DNA of 64,000 nucleotides, from positions 310,001-374,000 of the forward strand of contig CAJQUW010003584.1 in the NCBI GenBank assembly GCA_907163375.1, given 5' to 3'. Made by a program: the position numbers and the translations under genes. This document shows positions 50,625-63,092 of the stretch, one piece after another. Origin of the DNA: Prostheceraeus crozeri (Eukaryota; Platyhelminthes; Polycladida; Euryleptidae). Below the pieces are notes generated by a model. That model was not told the DNA's origin, searched no databases, and worked only from the letters and a program-made list of their open reading frames with translations. Position 1 is the first letter of the stretch; every line of letters begins with the position of its first letter.

Positions 50625-51346
50625 TATAATATGTATACATGCAGACTTGCATGCACAAGTTCTGCAGCAGTTTTAAGGACAATATAAATGAAAGGAAGGC
50701 ATTGATGTCAAGCTTAGACAAAATTTTTGTTTAATCTACACAAGCAATGAGAATTTTAGCAGCATTTGCTATGGTAATTATAGCATTCCTAATTATTCCT
50801 AATCACATAAAATTGTGCTAATAATAATCCTAGCAATAACATAATAGAAATATCATGCACAGAAACAATACTGAAGAGGGCAATTGACATCAGAATAATT
50901 GAAATGCGATTTAATTTCTTTTAGCCGCATCTTTCTTACTTGAGAACCATTTAAATTATTTTCTTTGATGTCAATTTCAACATATGTTGTGTTCATTCGC
51001 TTTGTAATTCGCATTTCATGTACTCATGGAATACATTTGGGTTAAAGTCTAGCTATAGCATTCAAAGGTACTACTAAGTTGATGTAACACTAATAACACT
51101 ATGCTAACATGTCCTCGGAGAGAGAACGACCATGATCGTCGATCACTTTCAAGCTGCTTAAAGCCCATAATCGGGACAGTAGAGCAGATGGAAAAACAAT
51201 TTGCGCACAGAATTCATGATCACAATACATATTACTTAAATAATTTACATTGAGCTAAAATTAGAAAATGTTAAGAGGCACAGATAACGAATTCTCATTG
51301 ATTAAATGCAATTAGTCTCTTCTAAGCGAATGTGAACACTTTTAAG

Positions 51347-51850
51347 CACAGAATTAGATTGTTTAAACGTATTTCTTTGATAGAAGTTCAAACTGATTCA
51401 AAACGATGGCACATGCAGGAACTTACTAAGTGGGCAAAGAGAAATTTTTAATACCTTGCAGAGATAAGGGAAATAGTCGTTTGCCCCTTGCGGATTACTG
51501 TGAATTCCTTCAAAATTCTCCGATCGCCACGATTTTTTCAGATTCGATCGAAGAATTCACATCATTGCGCAAAAGTTTTCTCGATAATGTTGGGTCCTCA
51601 AATCATTGTTAAAAAAGTTAGCAGGCACACGAAAAAACGTTCACAAACTTCTCTGTAGAACTTGACATCGACTATGTCTCTTTCTGTGTGATCCGGTTGA
51701 TAACAGTCACTGAAATTTCGTACCATTTGGCGTGTTTCATGTTGAACTGGCTGCTCATTGTTCGATTGCTATGGTATTATGTCAGCAGATTGTGCCATTA
51801 CATTAACGTTACACGTTCCAATGCTTCCTTTCTAGTCAAAGAGAAGAAGA
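51347..51850 (+). repeat. Unclassified dispersed repeat, copy B
   Basis: Full-length match to copy A (10885-11385) on the same strand, from CACAGAATTAGATTG to TCTAGTCAAAGAGAAG, with scattered differences. Confidence 0.8.
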
Positions 51851-52978
51851 AGCAACCTGTCTAATTCTGTGCTTTTGAGAACAACCTCGAAATACTTTTG
51901 GCTAGTCTCATGTGGACTACCGTGACAGTTTGAGCGCTGTCTACCTTATAAAGCAATACAAGTGCTAAGTGCTTGGTACCAAGGAACTATATCTTTATTT
52001 GGAAAAATCGATATCGAAAGTTTTGACAGCTGCCCGTAATTTAACGTATTTACATTTAAAACAAAGTTAATTATTTGAACGCTTTTAGAGCTTCATGCAG
52101 GGACCAGCAAATATGTGCTGCTATATTTATTAGCTAATGTCATTATATATTATGCACATTGACAATCTGCTTTGTAACAAATGGACTCTAGCCGCTTGTC
52201 GGTGCAACATAATTCATATCTGAAGCATCATCTTATTGAAGCTGCATCTCCCCTAGCTTCATCATTTAACCCTTTCGCGATCGAAGTTATATTCACCACA
52301 TTGTCGGAAGTCACCATGACGTACTTTAAAGCTACTCTTTTGATATCTTCCCAATCATGATGACATTCAACAATTCATATATGACGTGCTGTGCACGCAT
52401 TGTTCGACTAAGGGGTTAACTTGCCTTACAGCCCCCACCACACCCTAAACGCAGGCTGCATAGCCTGCCTTCCATTGATGAGAGCGTGGTAATGCAGGCT
52501 AATACTGAACATACCAGCTTAAACCATAGTTTGACTTCCTAAACCTACAGAGTGCACGTAGACAAGAGTCACGTCGCTACATGCATTGGTACCATATGCG
52601 TCACGTCAGCAAATTACCAAAATAATTATGGAAAGTTGTCGAACGTAGACGCAATCCTAGCAGCATGCATGTACAAGCATACATGGCTATAAGAAATTAT
52701 ACAAACGTCTGCTACACTTTACAATGACAAAAACAATCGCCGAATTCCATTCGAATGTTTTTGTTTACCAGAGTGCAAGAGCAAGTAATTAAACTTTCCA
52801 GTTTGTTTTATGACTACGATCGACGTTTGAAACTATAAAATCGTACCCATAAAAGCTCTATTGATCATAAATAAGGATTTTCTTCATAATGAAATATTCA
52901 TATCCTCTTCAAAGACAGAGGGGCATCCATTCCAGTAAATGTAATCGAGTTCAAAGAATTCAATCATTAACCTTGTTG

Positions 52979-53053
52979 TTTGATGATTTAACAAATAAAG
53001 ACTAACAAATTGCACGGGATCTCTATAAATTACTGGCTACATTTAGAATAGTC
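52979..53053 (+). repeat. 75-bp direct repeat, copy 1
   Basis: Identical base for base to 54470-54544. It starts TTTGATGATTTAACAAATAA and ends ATTTAGAATAGTC. The 1.42 kb between the copies has no recognised family. Confidence 0.95.
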
Positions 53054-54469
53054 AAATATTTATGTTGTCGTCTTGTACTATTTCACTCGGCAAAATTTTC
53101 AGTTATTTTTATTCAGCGTCTTAGAAGTGTTCATGAGGGGGATTCATAATCTCCTCAACCGCATCATCATTTCGTGATATGTAAATGATGCAATGACATT
53201 TTAAAACCGGCCAACCTTCTGATGACTGACAATATTGTTAAATACATGTACATGTACCAATTTAGATTTTTAGATGCTTGTTTGCTATAACAATTGGTTG
53301 ACTGCAATGCTTTTTGCCCGATTTTCTAACTATTAACAAGTGCAAAAGAAAAATTATGGCTCTCCGTGGTATGAGGTAAATATCCGTAAAGCGTTTTAAT
53401 GTTAAACATTTGCAAAGGGACCAGCGCTTCGCAGCACAATCAAGGCCTAAGTGTTTGTTAAAATGGAGTGAGAATGAAGCTGACAACTTGCTTCAATGTG
53501 GTCTTGATGCTCGATTGCTTAGAAGAAAGAACCTCTCAACTGACCAGCTCATATCTGAATTCCTGGACCGTATGAACATACATTGTATAAAACTTCTTTT
53601 AGACACGCTTCTATTGATGAATTAAGTTTATTAAGACTCTGAAAGTCAAAGTCTAAAATGGATATCTTGCTGTGATGACTGCTATGAGCGTGTTCAGAAG
53701 GGGTACTCTGGAGAACTCCAAACTGCTTGTATGCTATACTATGTAATATTTGCCGGTAGGCTGTGGTTCCTGTGTTCCATATGTGATACTAAGCATGATA
53801 CTAAGCACTCGCCTCTTTTGTAACTCGTGGATTAAATAATGAAGTTGCTGGTTCAACTGTATCTTCTATGCCAATCTGCTATCTCTCTCCCTCTAAAAAC
53901 AGAAATTCTGGCGACTATCATTAAAATTCTACAGTTACTACAATCTGAAATGGTTTAATAAACAAGTATAGATAGCTTCCAAAGCATATTTAAGCTCACT
54001 AAGACAAACTATGTCTATATCCTTGACTTCAAAGTTTCCTAAACCCTTTATTTTTTATTTCTTTTATAAGTAAACTATTCAATAGATTAGAAGCCAGATC
54101 TCACATAGGAAAATACATCATGAGGCACTGGCGTCTTACAAGGTCATGAACATTATCACATGAATACCAAATCTGAGATTTCAAACACAATTCTAATGCT
54201 AAACACTAGTGAGTGAATAGTTGCAGGCAAATCTATATCAAAGGCCGCATTATCAGATTACATAGGCAAGGATTATAGTGCATGTGTCTCTTTTTTAAAA
54301 AAACAGTAAAGATAAGAAAGCGATGATTGCTCAAACATAGACTGGACATGATTCTTTTGGTTGATGACATTTCAATTGACATCCGATCGACCTCACTTGG
54401 AGAGAATTCAAACACATTTTTTGATAGAACTAAGCACTAATGTCAGACTAAATGTATTCGGGTGATATA

Positions 54470-54544
54470 TTTGATGATTTAACAAATAAAGACTAACAAA
54501 TTGCACGGGATCTCTATAAATTACTGGCTACATTTAGAATAGTC
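54470..54544 (+). repeat. 75-bp direct repeat, copy 2
   Basis: Exact copy of 52979-53053. Its last base abuts the first base of LINE-derived coding sequence at 54545. Confidence 0.95.
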
Positions 54545-55045
54545 CGATTACTTTAGACCGATTTGGCTGTCCATCACATTTGATTCGTAGAACGTACTTT
54601 GCCTTCGTGAGATCTATTTTACTTTACTGTTGTCCAGTTTTTATTAACGCCCCAAAATACCTCACTGACAAAATCGTTCGAATTGAAAAGAGAGCCGCAA
54701 AGATGATTGGTGAGCAGATTCATCCGGACGTTTTGAGTACCATGAACCGTTCCTGTGAGTCACTTTTTCAGAAAATTGTGATTGACGACAACCATCCTCT
54801 GCAGGAATGCTTCAATTCTCGTACCCGATGCAGTCGTAGTATTTGTCCTCTACGCAAGCCCTTTGCTCGGACTTTACGCTACAAATCTTCATTTATCAAA
54901 TTTTGTAAATAGTATTTGCGTTGTAATGTGTACCTTGATGTATATTTTTATCATTTTATAGATTTTATCTCTTTGAATTGTGATGCGTCTACCGAATCTA
55001 ATCGTATGTGGACCAATAAAGTTATCTTATTATTATTATTATTAT
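54545..55045 (+). mobile_element. 5'-truncated LINE (non-LTR retrotransposon) 3' end
   Basis: The frame reads TLDRFGCPSHLIRRTYFAFV then RSILLYCCPVF and DKIVRIEKRAAKMIG, matching the region after the reverse transcriptase core of CR1/Jockey-like LINEs (Y.A.V...L.YC.PV....L..IE.IQ.RA.K.I). It ends at a stop near 54912, followed by a 3' UTR with ACCAATAAAGTTATC and a (TTA)n tail to 55045. The 5' part of the element is missing, as is usual for LINE copies. The coding part is otherwise open. Confidence 0.82.
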
Positions 55046-55081
55046 ACATGTAGAAGGCATACCATAGAAACAAATTGTTTA

Positions 55082-55210
55082 GCTGAATTTGACTAGAATG
55101 GAAATTGACTCAAAGTCACGGCACCGCCGGGGGGAAACAAAGTTGGGGCATGAAAGACCCATGCAAAGCTTAAAATTACACATGTGACTGGTTCTAACCC
55201 AGTCATGCAG
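55082..55210 (+). repeat. Dispersed repeat shared with 37.7 kb, copy 2
   Basis: Contains TTGACTCAAAGTCACGG, GCCGGGGGGAAACAAAGTTG and ACACATGTGACTGGTTC. See the copy at 37680-37812. Confidence 0.6.
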
Positions 55211-56869
55211 TGGTTTCAAGCCCATCTAAGCGAAAATGCTTGTGATTTATGTGCCGCTTTTGTGCATTGCATAAAGCTTTACTTCCATTCTAGAGGCTAC
55301 ATTGTCATCAAATTCTATGTGGCGTACAGTGTACTTCTGTACTGCTTAAATGTGCACAACATCTAATTCAATAAATCATGATAATAGATGAAAATGAATA
55401 TCTAATTTCCAAATCAAATAAACTATTCAACGTAGCAAAGTGCGTCAAGGTAACAATTTTTTTAAAATAACAAGCTAATGACTACTTAATTTTCAACAGG
55501 TACAAAATATGATTTAAAAGAAAATTTTTATATCCTAAAATGTCTAAAAATTTTCAAAATACTTGCTAGAAGGACAAACAACGGTTCTCCTCTCCTCATG
55601 TGTAATGAATTGGCGAGTAAGTCGTTCTGTTCAAAATTATGTTTATCACTTATATATTGAAAAGATCCTATTTCACATTTTTTGCCCATTCAGATGATAA
55701 GAGGACAGGTCTGTCTCCAATCAAAATACCAGATCTAGCTAACACAGCGGGATTACGCTATCTAAAATCTACCAGGTGTGTAAGAGAATTAATATTAGTT
55801 CCTTAAACTAAAACGTGAAATAGAATTCTACAAAATATGCATACAAATTATTTGACTATTTTTAATGAGGTCATCAACAGGAACTTGGTCAGGACGATCG
55901 CGTTTCGACCGCTTAATCCTGGACGCTCAAACCCGACAAAGCGCGGTCCTGACATTTAAGATGCACAGCTTCAAAAAATTAAATTTGTAATAGAGAAAGA
56001 TAAGCATCTATCAAAAAAATAGAGTCACTATTGACTGAAATGTACCTCAGGCATTTGAAAGAAGGACACAGTCCATCCAGTAGAGGTCAACTTTAGACAA
56101 GGAATGCAGAATAAAACGAAAACATTGAATTATTCAAACTTCCACTGCTCTACTCAATTTTACATAACTAAGTTTATGAGCTAAATACGTATGTGAAGCG
56201 GTTATTGAGATCGGACAGATTGATGATTTACCCCTCACTACAATTTAACTTCGGGCAATGGTTTATTCAATACAATTAAATACATGAAACTGTCTGACGA
56301 CAAATACTGAAAGCACTTTCATGTTTATCATAATATTGCTTGGATCCAGTCGAAGAGGAGGTAGCAGTGAGAGCCAAGCTAGTTATCTTGTGGTAACATT
56401 TAGACGATCTGCAAGTATACAGGGAGATAACTAAATTAACGTCACTTAATTTGCACTCAGAGCCTGGTTACCTGTGTTAGGATGACGATAAAATGATTAG
56501 TGGAATGTCAATGTTAATTATTTAATTGGTTCTTTGAGATAAAGTGTTTTCTGATACCTCAGGTTGCCTTATTTTGAGTGACGTGTCAGTGACAAGCACT
56601 CGTCAAATCAGCATGGGTTGTAAAAATCATTTAAAAGTATTACTTTTTGTATATTTCTCCATGTCATACAATGATTGACATTAAAGGAAATTTAATACAG
56701 CGGTGATTACAGGAACGACAGGTGATACTGGTACGTTGTTCTTCTACAGGTACACTGTATATAACTGCAATCCTAGCTTGTAATGCCAACTAAAGTACAT
56801 GTACACAACAGCGTGCTCTACGAACGGCAACAGGTCCTCTGCACTAAGTTTTTGTGGTTCAGTTGGAAA

Positions 56870-57000
56870 AGTTGGGCGGCGGGAACGCGTGGGAAGCGAC
56901 TCCACTTATAATGTCGCGACGCTAGACAAAAGAATGAGCAGGGCTATGTTTTATGACATTTAACAACCGCTCGGCGATTCATCGCCAAAAGATCCAGCCA
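56870..57000. promoter_or_regulatory. GC-richer patch upstream of the Hox gene
   Basis: A short patch (GGGCGGCGGGAACGCGTGGG and several CG dinucleotides), followed by TTTTATGACATTTAAC, which resembles a posterior Hox/Cdx binding site. No repeat match was found within the window. Function is speculative. Confidence 0.2.
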
Positions 57001-58866
57001 GGCTACTTTATTGATTGTACTAATAATTTCTACTATTTCTTCGTAAAGGGTTTTAATGCAGTCCTATTAGTCAGTCATATGTCATTTTGAAGTGCTTTCA
57101 CTCATGTTATGAAGACATGATCACCATGTATATCTAATATGTCGATATGTTTGTACGCAGATGCAATAGCAAAGCAATTAACAAAAAATCCTGCAACTTT
57201 GATGTATTTAGCGGTACCTTTAATTTTACTTTCATTGTTGTTTTTGCTGATATGAAACCAAGTGCAATTGAAAAGAGTTGGCATTCGATATTTTCACAGT
57301 TTTACTTGTTTCAATAAAATAATGCAACAGCCATGTTGCAGTAAGCAATTTCTTAACCGAATTCTAATACAATTGCATCAATTTTGTATTGCATCAGAAG
57401 ACCTTATACGAAAAAAATCTTGTCGCGCACTGCACTCCATTCGCGATAAATTCTACATGTAGATAGATAGAGTAAGAAAACTCAAGATATTCGCTTCTAA
57501 TAAACTATTTCGCATATGATAAATAGTCTTTTCCATGCTTCCCTGTGGATAACAGCCAAACCCATATCTCTTCCATAATGCGCATTGCAATAATTAAATG
57601 TTTTCTTCTGCTATGAATGATTGTTGTATGTTAAAAAATATTACATTTGGCTTTCCGATGTCACTGCGTTCTCAGCCCCAAATTCAATGGTGCATCACAT
57701 TAATATGTCATTATTCATAATAAGAGATTATAAGAGATAGTGATTCATTCAATCGGATGCCAGTATAACCTTTGGAGAATCGATAATTATTGGCACCAGG
57801 TAGGCTGTGCATTCACTTTTGGAATTACGATAAAAAGTAGACCGTGTTGTGAAATTTTATTTAGCAATAACCGGAAGTCTCTCAGATAAAGGAATTCGTT
57901 GAAATGTATCTTGTACAAGATAAGCGAATAAGGTCATTGAGTGAGGAGAGAGAGAAAGCCAGAGAGAGATAGTATAAAAATGTTGTTAAACATATTAGAG
58001 CTTCATATTTACACATGCAATCCATTCAATTTTAAAAATATATTCCTGATGAAGTAATAACCGTCAACTGATACTGTTTGGTGCTTTTATGATGTCATTC
58101 ACAGAGTTCGTACTGATCTGACGCATGACGGTCGGGATATTGACCGTTGTTCTCGCAAACCGGGCGACCTGCCTCGCTTCGGTCGACTCGACATGATTTT
58201 TCAATCATTTTATTGTTCGATAGAATTCCAAACGCGCGCTATCGAATTTGATAATGGCATGAATTTGGCAAATGGCATGCATGTACAGTACCTATATTTT
58301 CAACATAATCGAGTTTTCAAAATACCAACTGCTAGCGAACAGTAGTCTACATGTATGATTGTATACCAGCAGCTCTCCACGATTTTGTCTTAGGATATAG
58401 GTTCTACACGTATTTACACAAAGGGTTTTGACGTGCAAACAGCCCACATCCTCTCACTTATTAAGAATCTGATAAAGCTAATTTATCCTTCTTCAAATTG
58501 CATCTAGACATGCGTGTACATTTAAGTCCTTCAATTAACTGATTCGTCTTAATTTCAATCCAATTTTATCTGCACATGTCGCTAGCGGAGACATCATAGT
58601 ATTCTGTATTGATCAGAGCAATTAGGATGATATGAAAAACGAGTTTAAGCATAATTTCTGATACACATTTTGTACCAAGAAGATAAGCAATAAAAAATGT
58701 AATATTTCGACAATCTTGTGGCAAACTGATGTGTGTATGTGGATGTTTTCAAAAGGACTCGTGTTGTACTTCGTTAACCGAGCATCTGGTTCCAATCTTG
58801 AAAGCAATGATAAGAATGCGAAGTGTCAACATAAATTAAGGTGTTGTTCGCAAGGCGACAATAGTA

Positions 58867-59022
58867 ATGTCTCGGACCTTGCATGCCACCAAGCAACTAA
58901 AGCAATGGAGGACATATCATCAAACACTAAAAGTTGTTGCTGTTCCAAGCTCGGAGCCGGACAGTTACAATGACACCATTCGCTGGCTCCTTGGCAACAT
59001 CTTCGCCAACCAGCCAGCGTGA
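58867..59022 (+). other. 51-codon open frame ending in a hairpin, unassigned
   Basis: ATG at 58867, TGA at 59020. The product reads MSRTLHATKQLKQWRTYHQT then LKVVAVPSSEPDSYNDTIRW and LLGNIFANQPA. The frame is open back to 58840. Codon use is less AT-biased than nearby DNA. The last part overlaps a 39-base inverted repeat (58981-59019), so the composition may reflect structure rather than coding. No family recognised. Confidence 0.2.
58981..59019. repeat. Compact 39-base inverted repeat
   Basis: CGCTGGCT-CC-TTGGC, a 9-base loop, then GCCAA-CC-AGCCAGCG. Thirteen base pairs with one symmetric CC/CC bulge. It also contains TTGGC...GCCAA, resembling an NF-I site but with a spacing of 9 rather than 5. 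Confidence 0.85.
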
Positions 59023-61443
59023 CTTAAATGAACACCGATTTGCAATAAAGTTCCAACAGAGAATTGGCTTCACAAACCATTTTTTAATCTTTACTGAGCG
59101 CTATTTTGCCAACAGAAAGGTAAAAATCGGTCACAAAAAATTTTATTCCAATAGCTGAAAATTCCAATGTCGCAATATAAGCAGATGTTTTTGTAATTTA
59201 GCTTCAGTGTCAAACTTTAAGATGATCAGAGATGAATATTTTCTTTTGGGCCGTAGATTAAGTATACAGTAGGTAGAGTCTGCATACCGTGAGAATTTTC
59301 ATGTCAAAAGATTCAGCATTTTGCAGAGATTACGTTCGTGCGGTCCAAACAATTATTTGAGCAATTTTTAAAAAGCTAAAATTTTGCAATTTGTTCCTCT
59401 GTTTGTATACCACCGAGATGAAACCACTTTATAAGTAGTATGAAACGAGTTGTATACCAAAAGGAATGAATATTTGTCAACAAGCATTTTAATAAAACGG
59501 AAATGAAGCTGGTGATCCAGGAAATTTCATAAACTACATTATAATGTAAGTCTCTGCAAGTCCACGGAAAAGTTGAGATCTTATTGAGAGCTTCTTGGCT
59601 GAGATGTCTTGTTTTTAATTCAATTTTCAGCGGCATGATATGACTCACAAGGCGTCATTTCTTAAATCTGAATAGTTACATCCTTTAAAGTTAATTATGA
59701 TCAGTTTCTTTGATTAAATGATGTTTTGCTTTTTAAGTGGGAGGTAGCTTGTGACATGATCACGATAAAGAAATGATTTTAAGGCTTTGCTCTAAAGTAG
59801 TGAAAACCCATCGAGTTGCTAATTTAACAAACCATATTACCTTTCCAATGTGTCATGAAATAGAGGATTTAGAAACTAGTTTTATTTCTTTTGTATTTCT
59901 ATATCAATCAGTCAAATTCTTATAAATTTCTCCAGAAGTGTAAAAATTTGTACATCTCAGATGTGGCGCTGGGTCTCAAATCAAGTTCATTTAATGAAAT
60001 CGAAACTGTATACACATTGGGGATTTAATAAACGCTGAGTTGGTACTCTACCTAATATACTTACTCGGTGGTTCGTGCCTCCAAAATCCCAGAAACCGGC
60101 TTCTATCCTGCTATATACTACTAAAGTCAGTTTGTTCATTTTTCACTCTGAGATAATATGCAAATTTGCAGCAGAATCCACAGTCTCACAGATGTTCTTA
60201 TAAAGAGTCTTTCCATTTTGGGACAAACAATGCTCGAAAAGTGTCTTGTACAGCATGAAGTACGAAGCAGGAATTGCAAACACTCAATCATCTATGTGAC
60301 TTCATTCATACTTGTAAGTGAAGATTGTGATTTAGAATAACCGTTTTTGAGGCTCTTTAATCTTCATTGAAGAAGAGCAATTTCTCAGTCACGCATATGT
60401 AAATTCGTGCTATCATAAACTGAAAATTTGAATTTCAATGTACCGCCAACGCTGACAACAAAAAGTTATTCAACCCACAATCATGTGAATCATGCGTTAA
60501 TGGTAATCTACAAATGCAGACGGCTACAGGTTGCGTGAATAGTGTTTCTCACGCTTGAAATAAAATGAGAAATGAATTTCAAAGAAGATTGCATTCTTTG
60601 CGTCTGTTCATTGATGCTTTGAAATGAATAGCGAAAAATAACTGTCAATTTTCTAAAATCTTTTGACTTTTAAACAAAAGTGAACAAAAAGAAAGATTTT
60701 AATATCAAAACATCAAACGGATTCACCGATTAGCATTGCACTACACTAAGGTACATACATACTCGCTTGATTACACTGAAAATGATTGAATTATATGAAA
60801 TAATGGCGAAATCATTGCACGAAGACAATGAGAAGTAAAAGGTCAGTATGTTATTTCATTCTCTATCCTATTTTCTATCTCTCTCACCTTCTTTTCTTCT
60901 CCCTTGCTGTAATATATCAACTATCGACAATGTTAGATCACAACTAATAGATCATTATCGCCTTTAGTATTCTAAATTTCGTATATTGGACCATGTGTAG
61001 AATCAGATATCGATGAACAGAACATTAAAGGTACATCAAGCGAAAACAAATGTATGACGGACAAGATGGTGATGTTTTCTTGTGCATAAAAGTGTGTGTC
61101 GATAATAAGTCCACATAAAAACAGAAGTTCATATTGTCAGAAGAAGTGCTTGGTTGATAAAATGATCAATAAATAACTAATACAGTCAGTTCATTTAATA
61201 TATCGGCAAATCGGACAATTTCAGTTGGCGACTTCGGATTGAGGTGGAAACTGGAGACAACAACTTATTGCGTAAACCGCCTTCGCTTCGGGTGCTTACG
61301 GCAATTTAGAATTGAGGCTTCTATGGAGATTTGATGTATTTAACAAGCATGATTTCGTATAAAAGTGAAGTAGGCTTACATCGATTTTTACATAGGTACT
61401 TACTTCCATGAAGCTCATCGCAGGTAATTAAGAAGACACTTAG

Positions 61444-62024
61444 TTGGAAAACACCCTCAACAAAGATGTGAAACTGCTGCACAACCACTTATCTACGTGG
61501 CGTCTAAAAATGAGCACTGAAAAAACAGTTACGACTGCTTTTCATCTGAGCAACAGCGATAGCAAGCATCAGCTAATAATAACTGCGAATGGATCCGTAT
61601 TACCGAACAGCAACCACCCTACTTGCTTAGGTGTGACCCTTGATCGCACACTAACCTATAATCTCCACCCCGAGAAGACGCAAAAGAAGATAAGTTCGAG
61701 AAATGTACTACTGCGATCGTTGGTGAGCAGAAGCTGGGGATCATGTCCATCGACGCTGCGAACAGGCGCTTTTGTACTAGTGTGTAGTACGACCGAGTAC
61801 GCATCTACACCATGGTGTCGCCGTGCTCACACAAGGATCATCGACTCAACGCTCATCGAGACAATGAGGATCATCACAGGCTGTCTGTGCCCGACCGAAG
61901 CTATATACCTCCTGTTCCTTTCGCAATTCGCAGAGCCGAGATGCGCATGCATCTTCATGTAAAAATATTTCGAAAAATATATTTCAATTACATGAATGTA
62001 AATCTAGTATACAATCTCCAATGA
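61444..62024 (+). pseudogene. LINE reverse transcriptase C-terminal fragment (Jockey/I-like)
   Basis: The frame contains LHNHLSTWRLKMSTEKTVTT, then NHPTCLGVTLDRTLTYN, LLRSLVSRSWG, TTEYASTPWCRRAHTRIID and MRIITGCLCPT. This is the conserved stretch (STWRLK.S..KTVT..FHL, P.YLGVTLDR.LTY, STAEYC.PVW.RS.HT..ID..) after the catalytic core of a widespread animal LINE group. After GCLCPT the reading moves to another phase (YIPPVPFAIRRAEMR, ORF to 62024), so a frameshift is present. The catalytic YADD part and the 3' end are absent. Confidence 0.82.
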
Positions 62025-62430
62025 AAATCAAATTTCCATTATGCATCGCTCAGATTTTTACCAAGAGTTTACAGAGTGCCAATTGGCATGGGCATTAGAT
62101 GTGATAAACAATGAAAAGAAAATTAGCTTTCTTCGACCGATTTGTATTATAATGAAATCAAAACTAAATGCTATCACTATTTCGCCATAGGCTTTCTCAA
62201 GAGTCGGTCGACGAAAGCTACTTTTCTTTTCATTACAATATCACCGACTGATGCATTTCGAATATTGCGTACGTAATAAACAACTACAAACTTGAACAAT
62301 TTAGGCACTAAATTTCATGGCAATCTAGACGCAGCGCTTTGTCCTATACATTGACGGCAATATGGTTTGAAAATTCTCAAGCTAGTTTGCAACTTTTCGA
62401 GTGGATAAGCAAACTGATGGTCATAATGGG

Positions 62431-63092
62431 CCGGCCCTCAGCACGAGTTTCTGCAAGGAACCAGACCGAAAATAAGACCTTCACATAATGAAAATGGGAC
62501 GTTTACAACCTGACTGCTAAGAATCTGTGCGTCTGCCGAGTCCTATCCAGCTCCTCTTCTTGTCAGATGTTATCAATGAAAACACATAGTTCCAATAGGA
62601 ATTGGAATGCGGCTTTCGGTAAAATCACCTTTGTGTGGATCTTTTCTATGAGCCTTGATTTTTGACATGGAAGGTCCTTCGGTCTTCATCTAGTCGACAT
62701 GTGCTATTGTCATAATTCTAATCGTTGATGTATACGAGAATGTGATTAAAGGCAACAAGTTTCATCTAAAATTTATCAAAATGCTGTATTTGTCAACATA
62801 CGATGCTTACTAATTCTGAATGTGGATAGCCTACTTTCTTAAACAGTGCACTTGAAATCATAATCGTTCAACCTGAAGACACTCCATATTAAAATTTATA
62901 GCTCAGGACTTAGCTCTTCTCAAACAAAGGGAAAAAAACAATGACAAATGGAACACATGGTCGACTGGATTTGCATGCAATCCGTCACGAAGAGAAACTG
63001 GGTAGAACTCGGAAGACGCACAAATTTGTAGCAGCCATAAGGTGTACATCATCCCGCGAAAGTTTGATTTTTGGTCTCGCTCCTTGAAACTC
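62431..63092. mobile_element. Foldback-type element, copy 3
   Basis: The left arm begins CCGGCCCTCAGCACGAGTTT at 62431. The inverted right arm ends near 63092 (reversed GAGTTTCAAGGAGCGAGACC). The arms share CTTTC-C, ATGATGTACACC, GTGCGTCT-CCGAG and GTAAAATG-like blocks. The inner part resembles copy 2 (TTTTTGACATGGAA and CATGTGCTATTGTCAT). No transposase. Confidence 0.7.

Noticed and set aside
53054-54469. The 1.4 kb between the 75-bp repeats as an LTR-type element
   Set aside because: The repeats are too short and lack typical ends, and no retroelement protein is visible between them.
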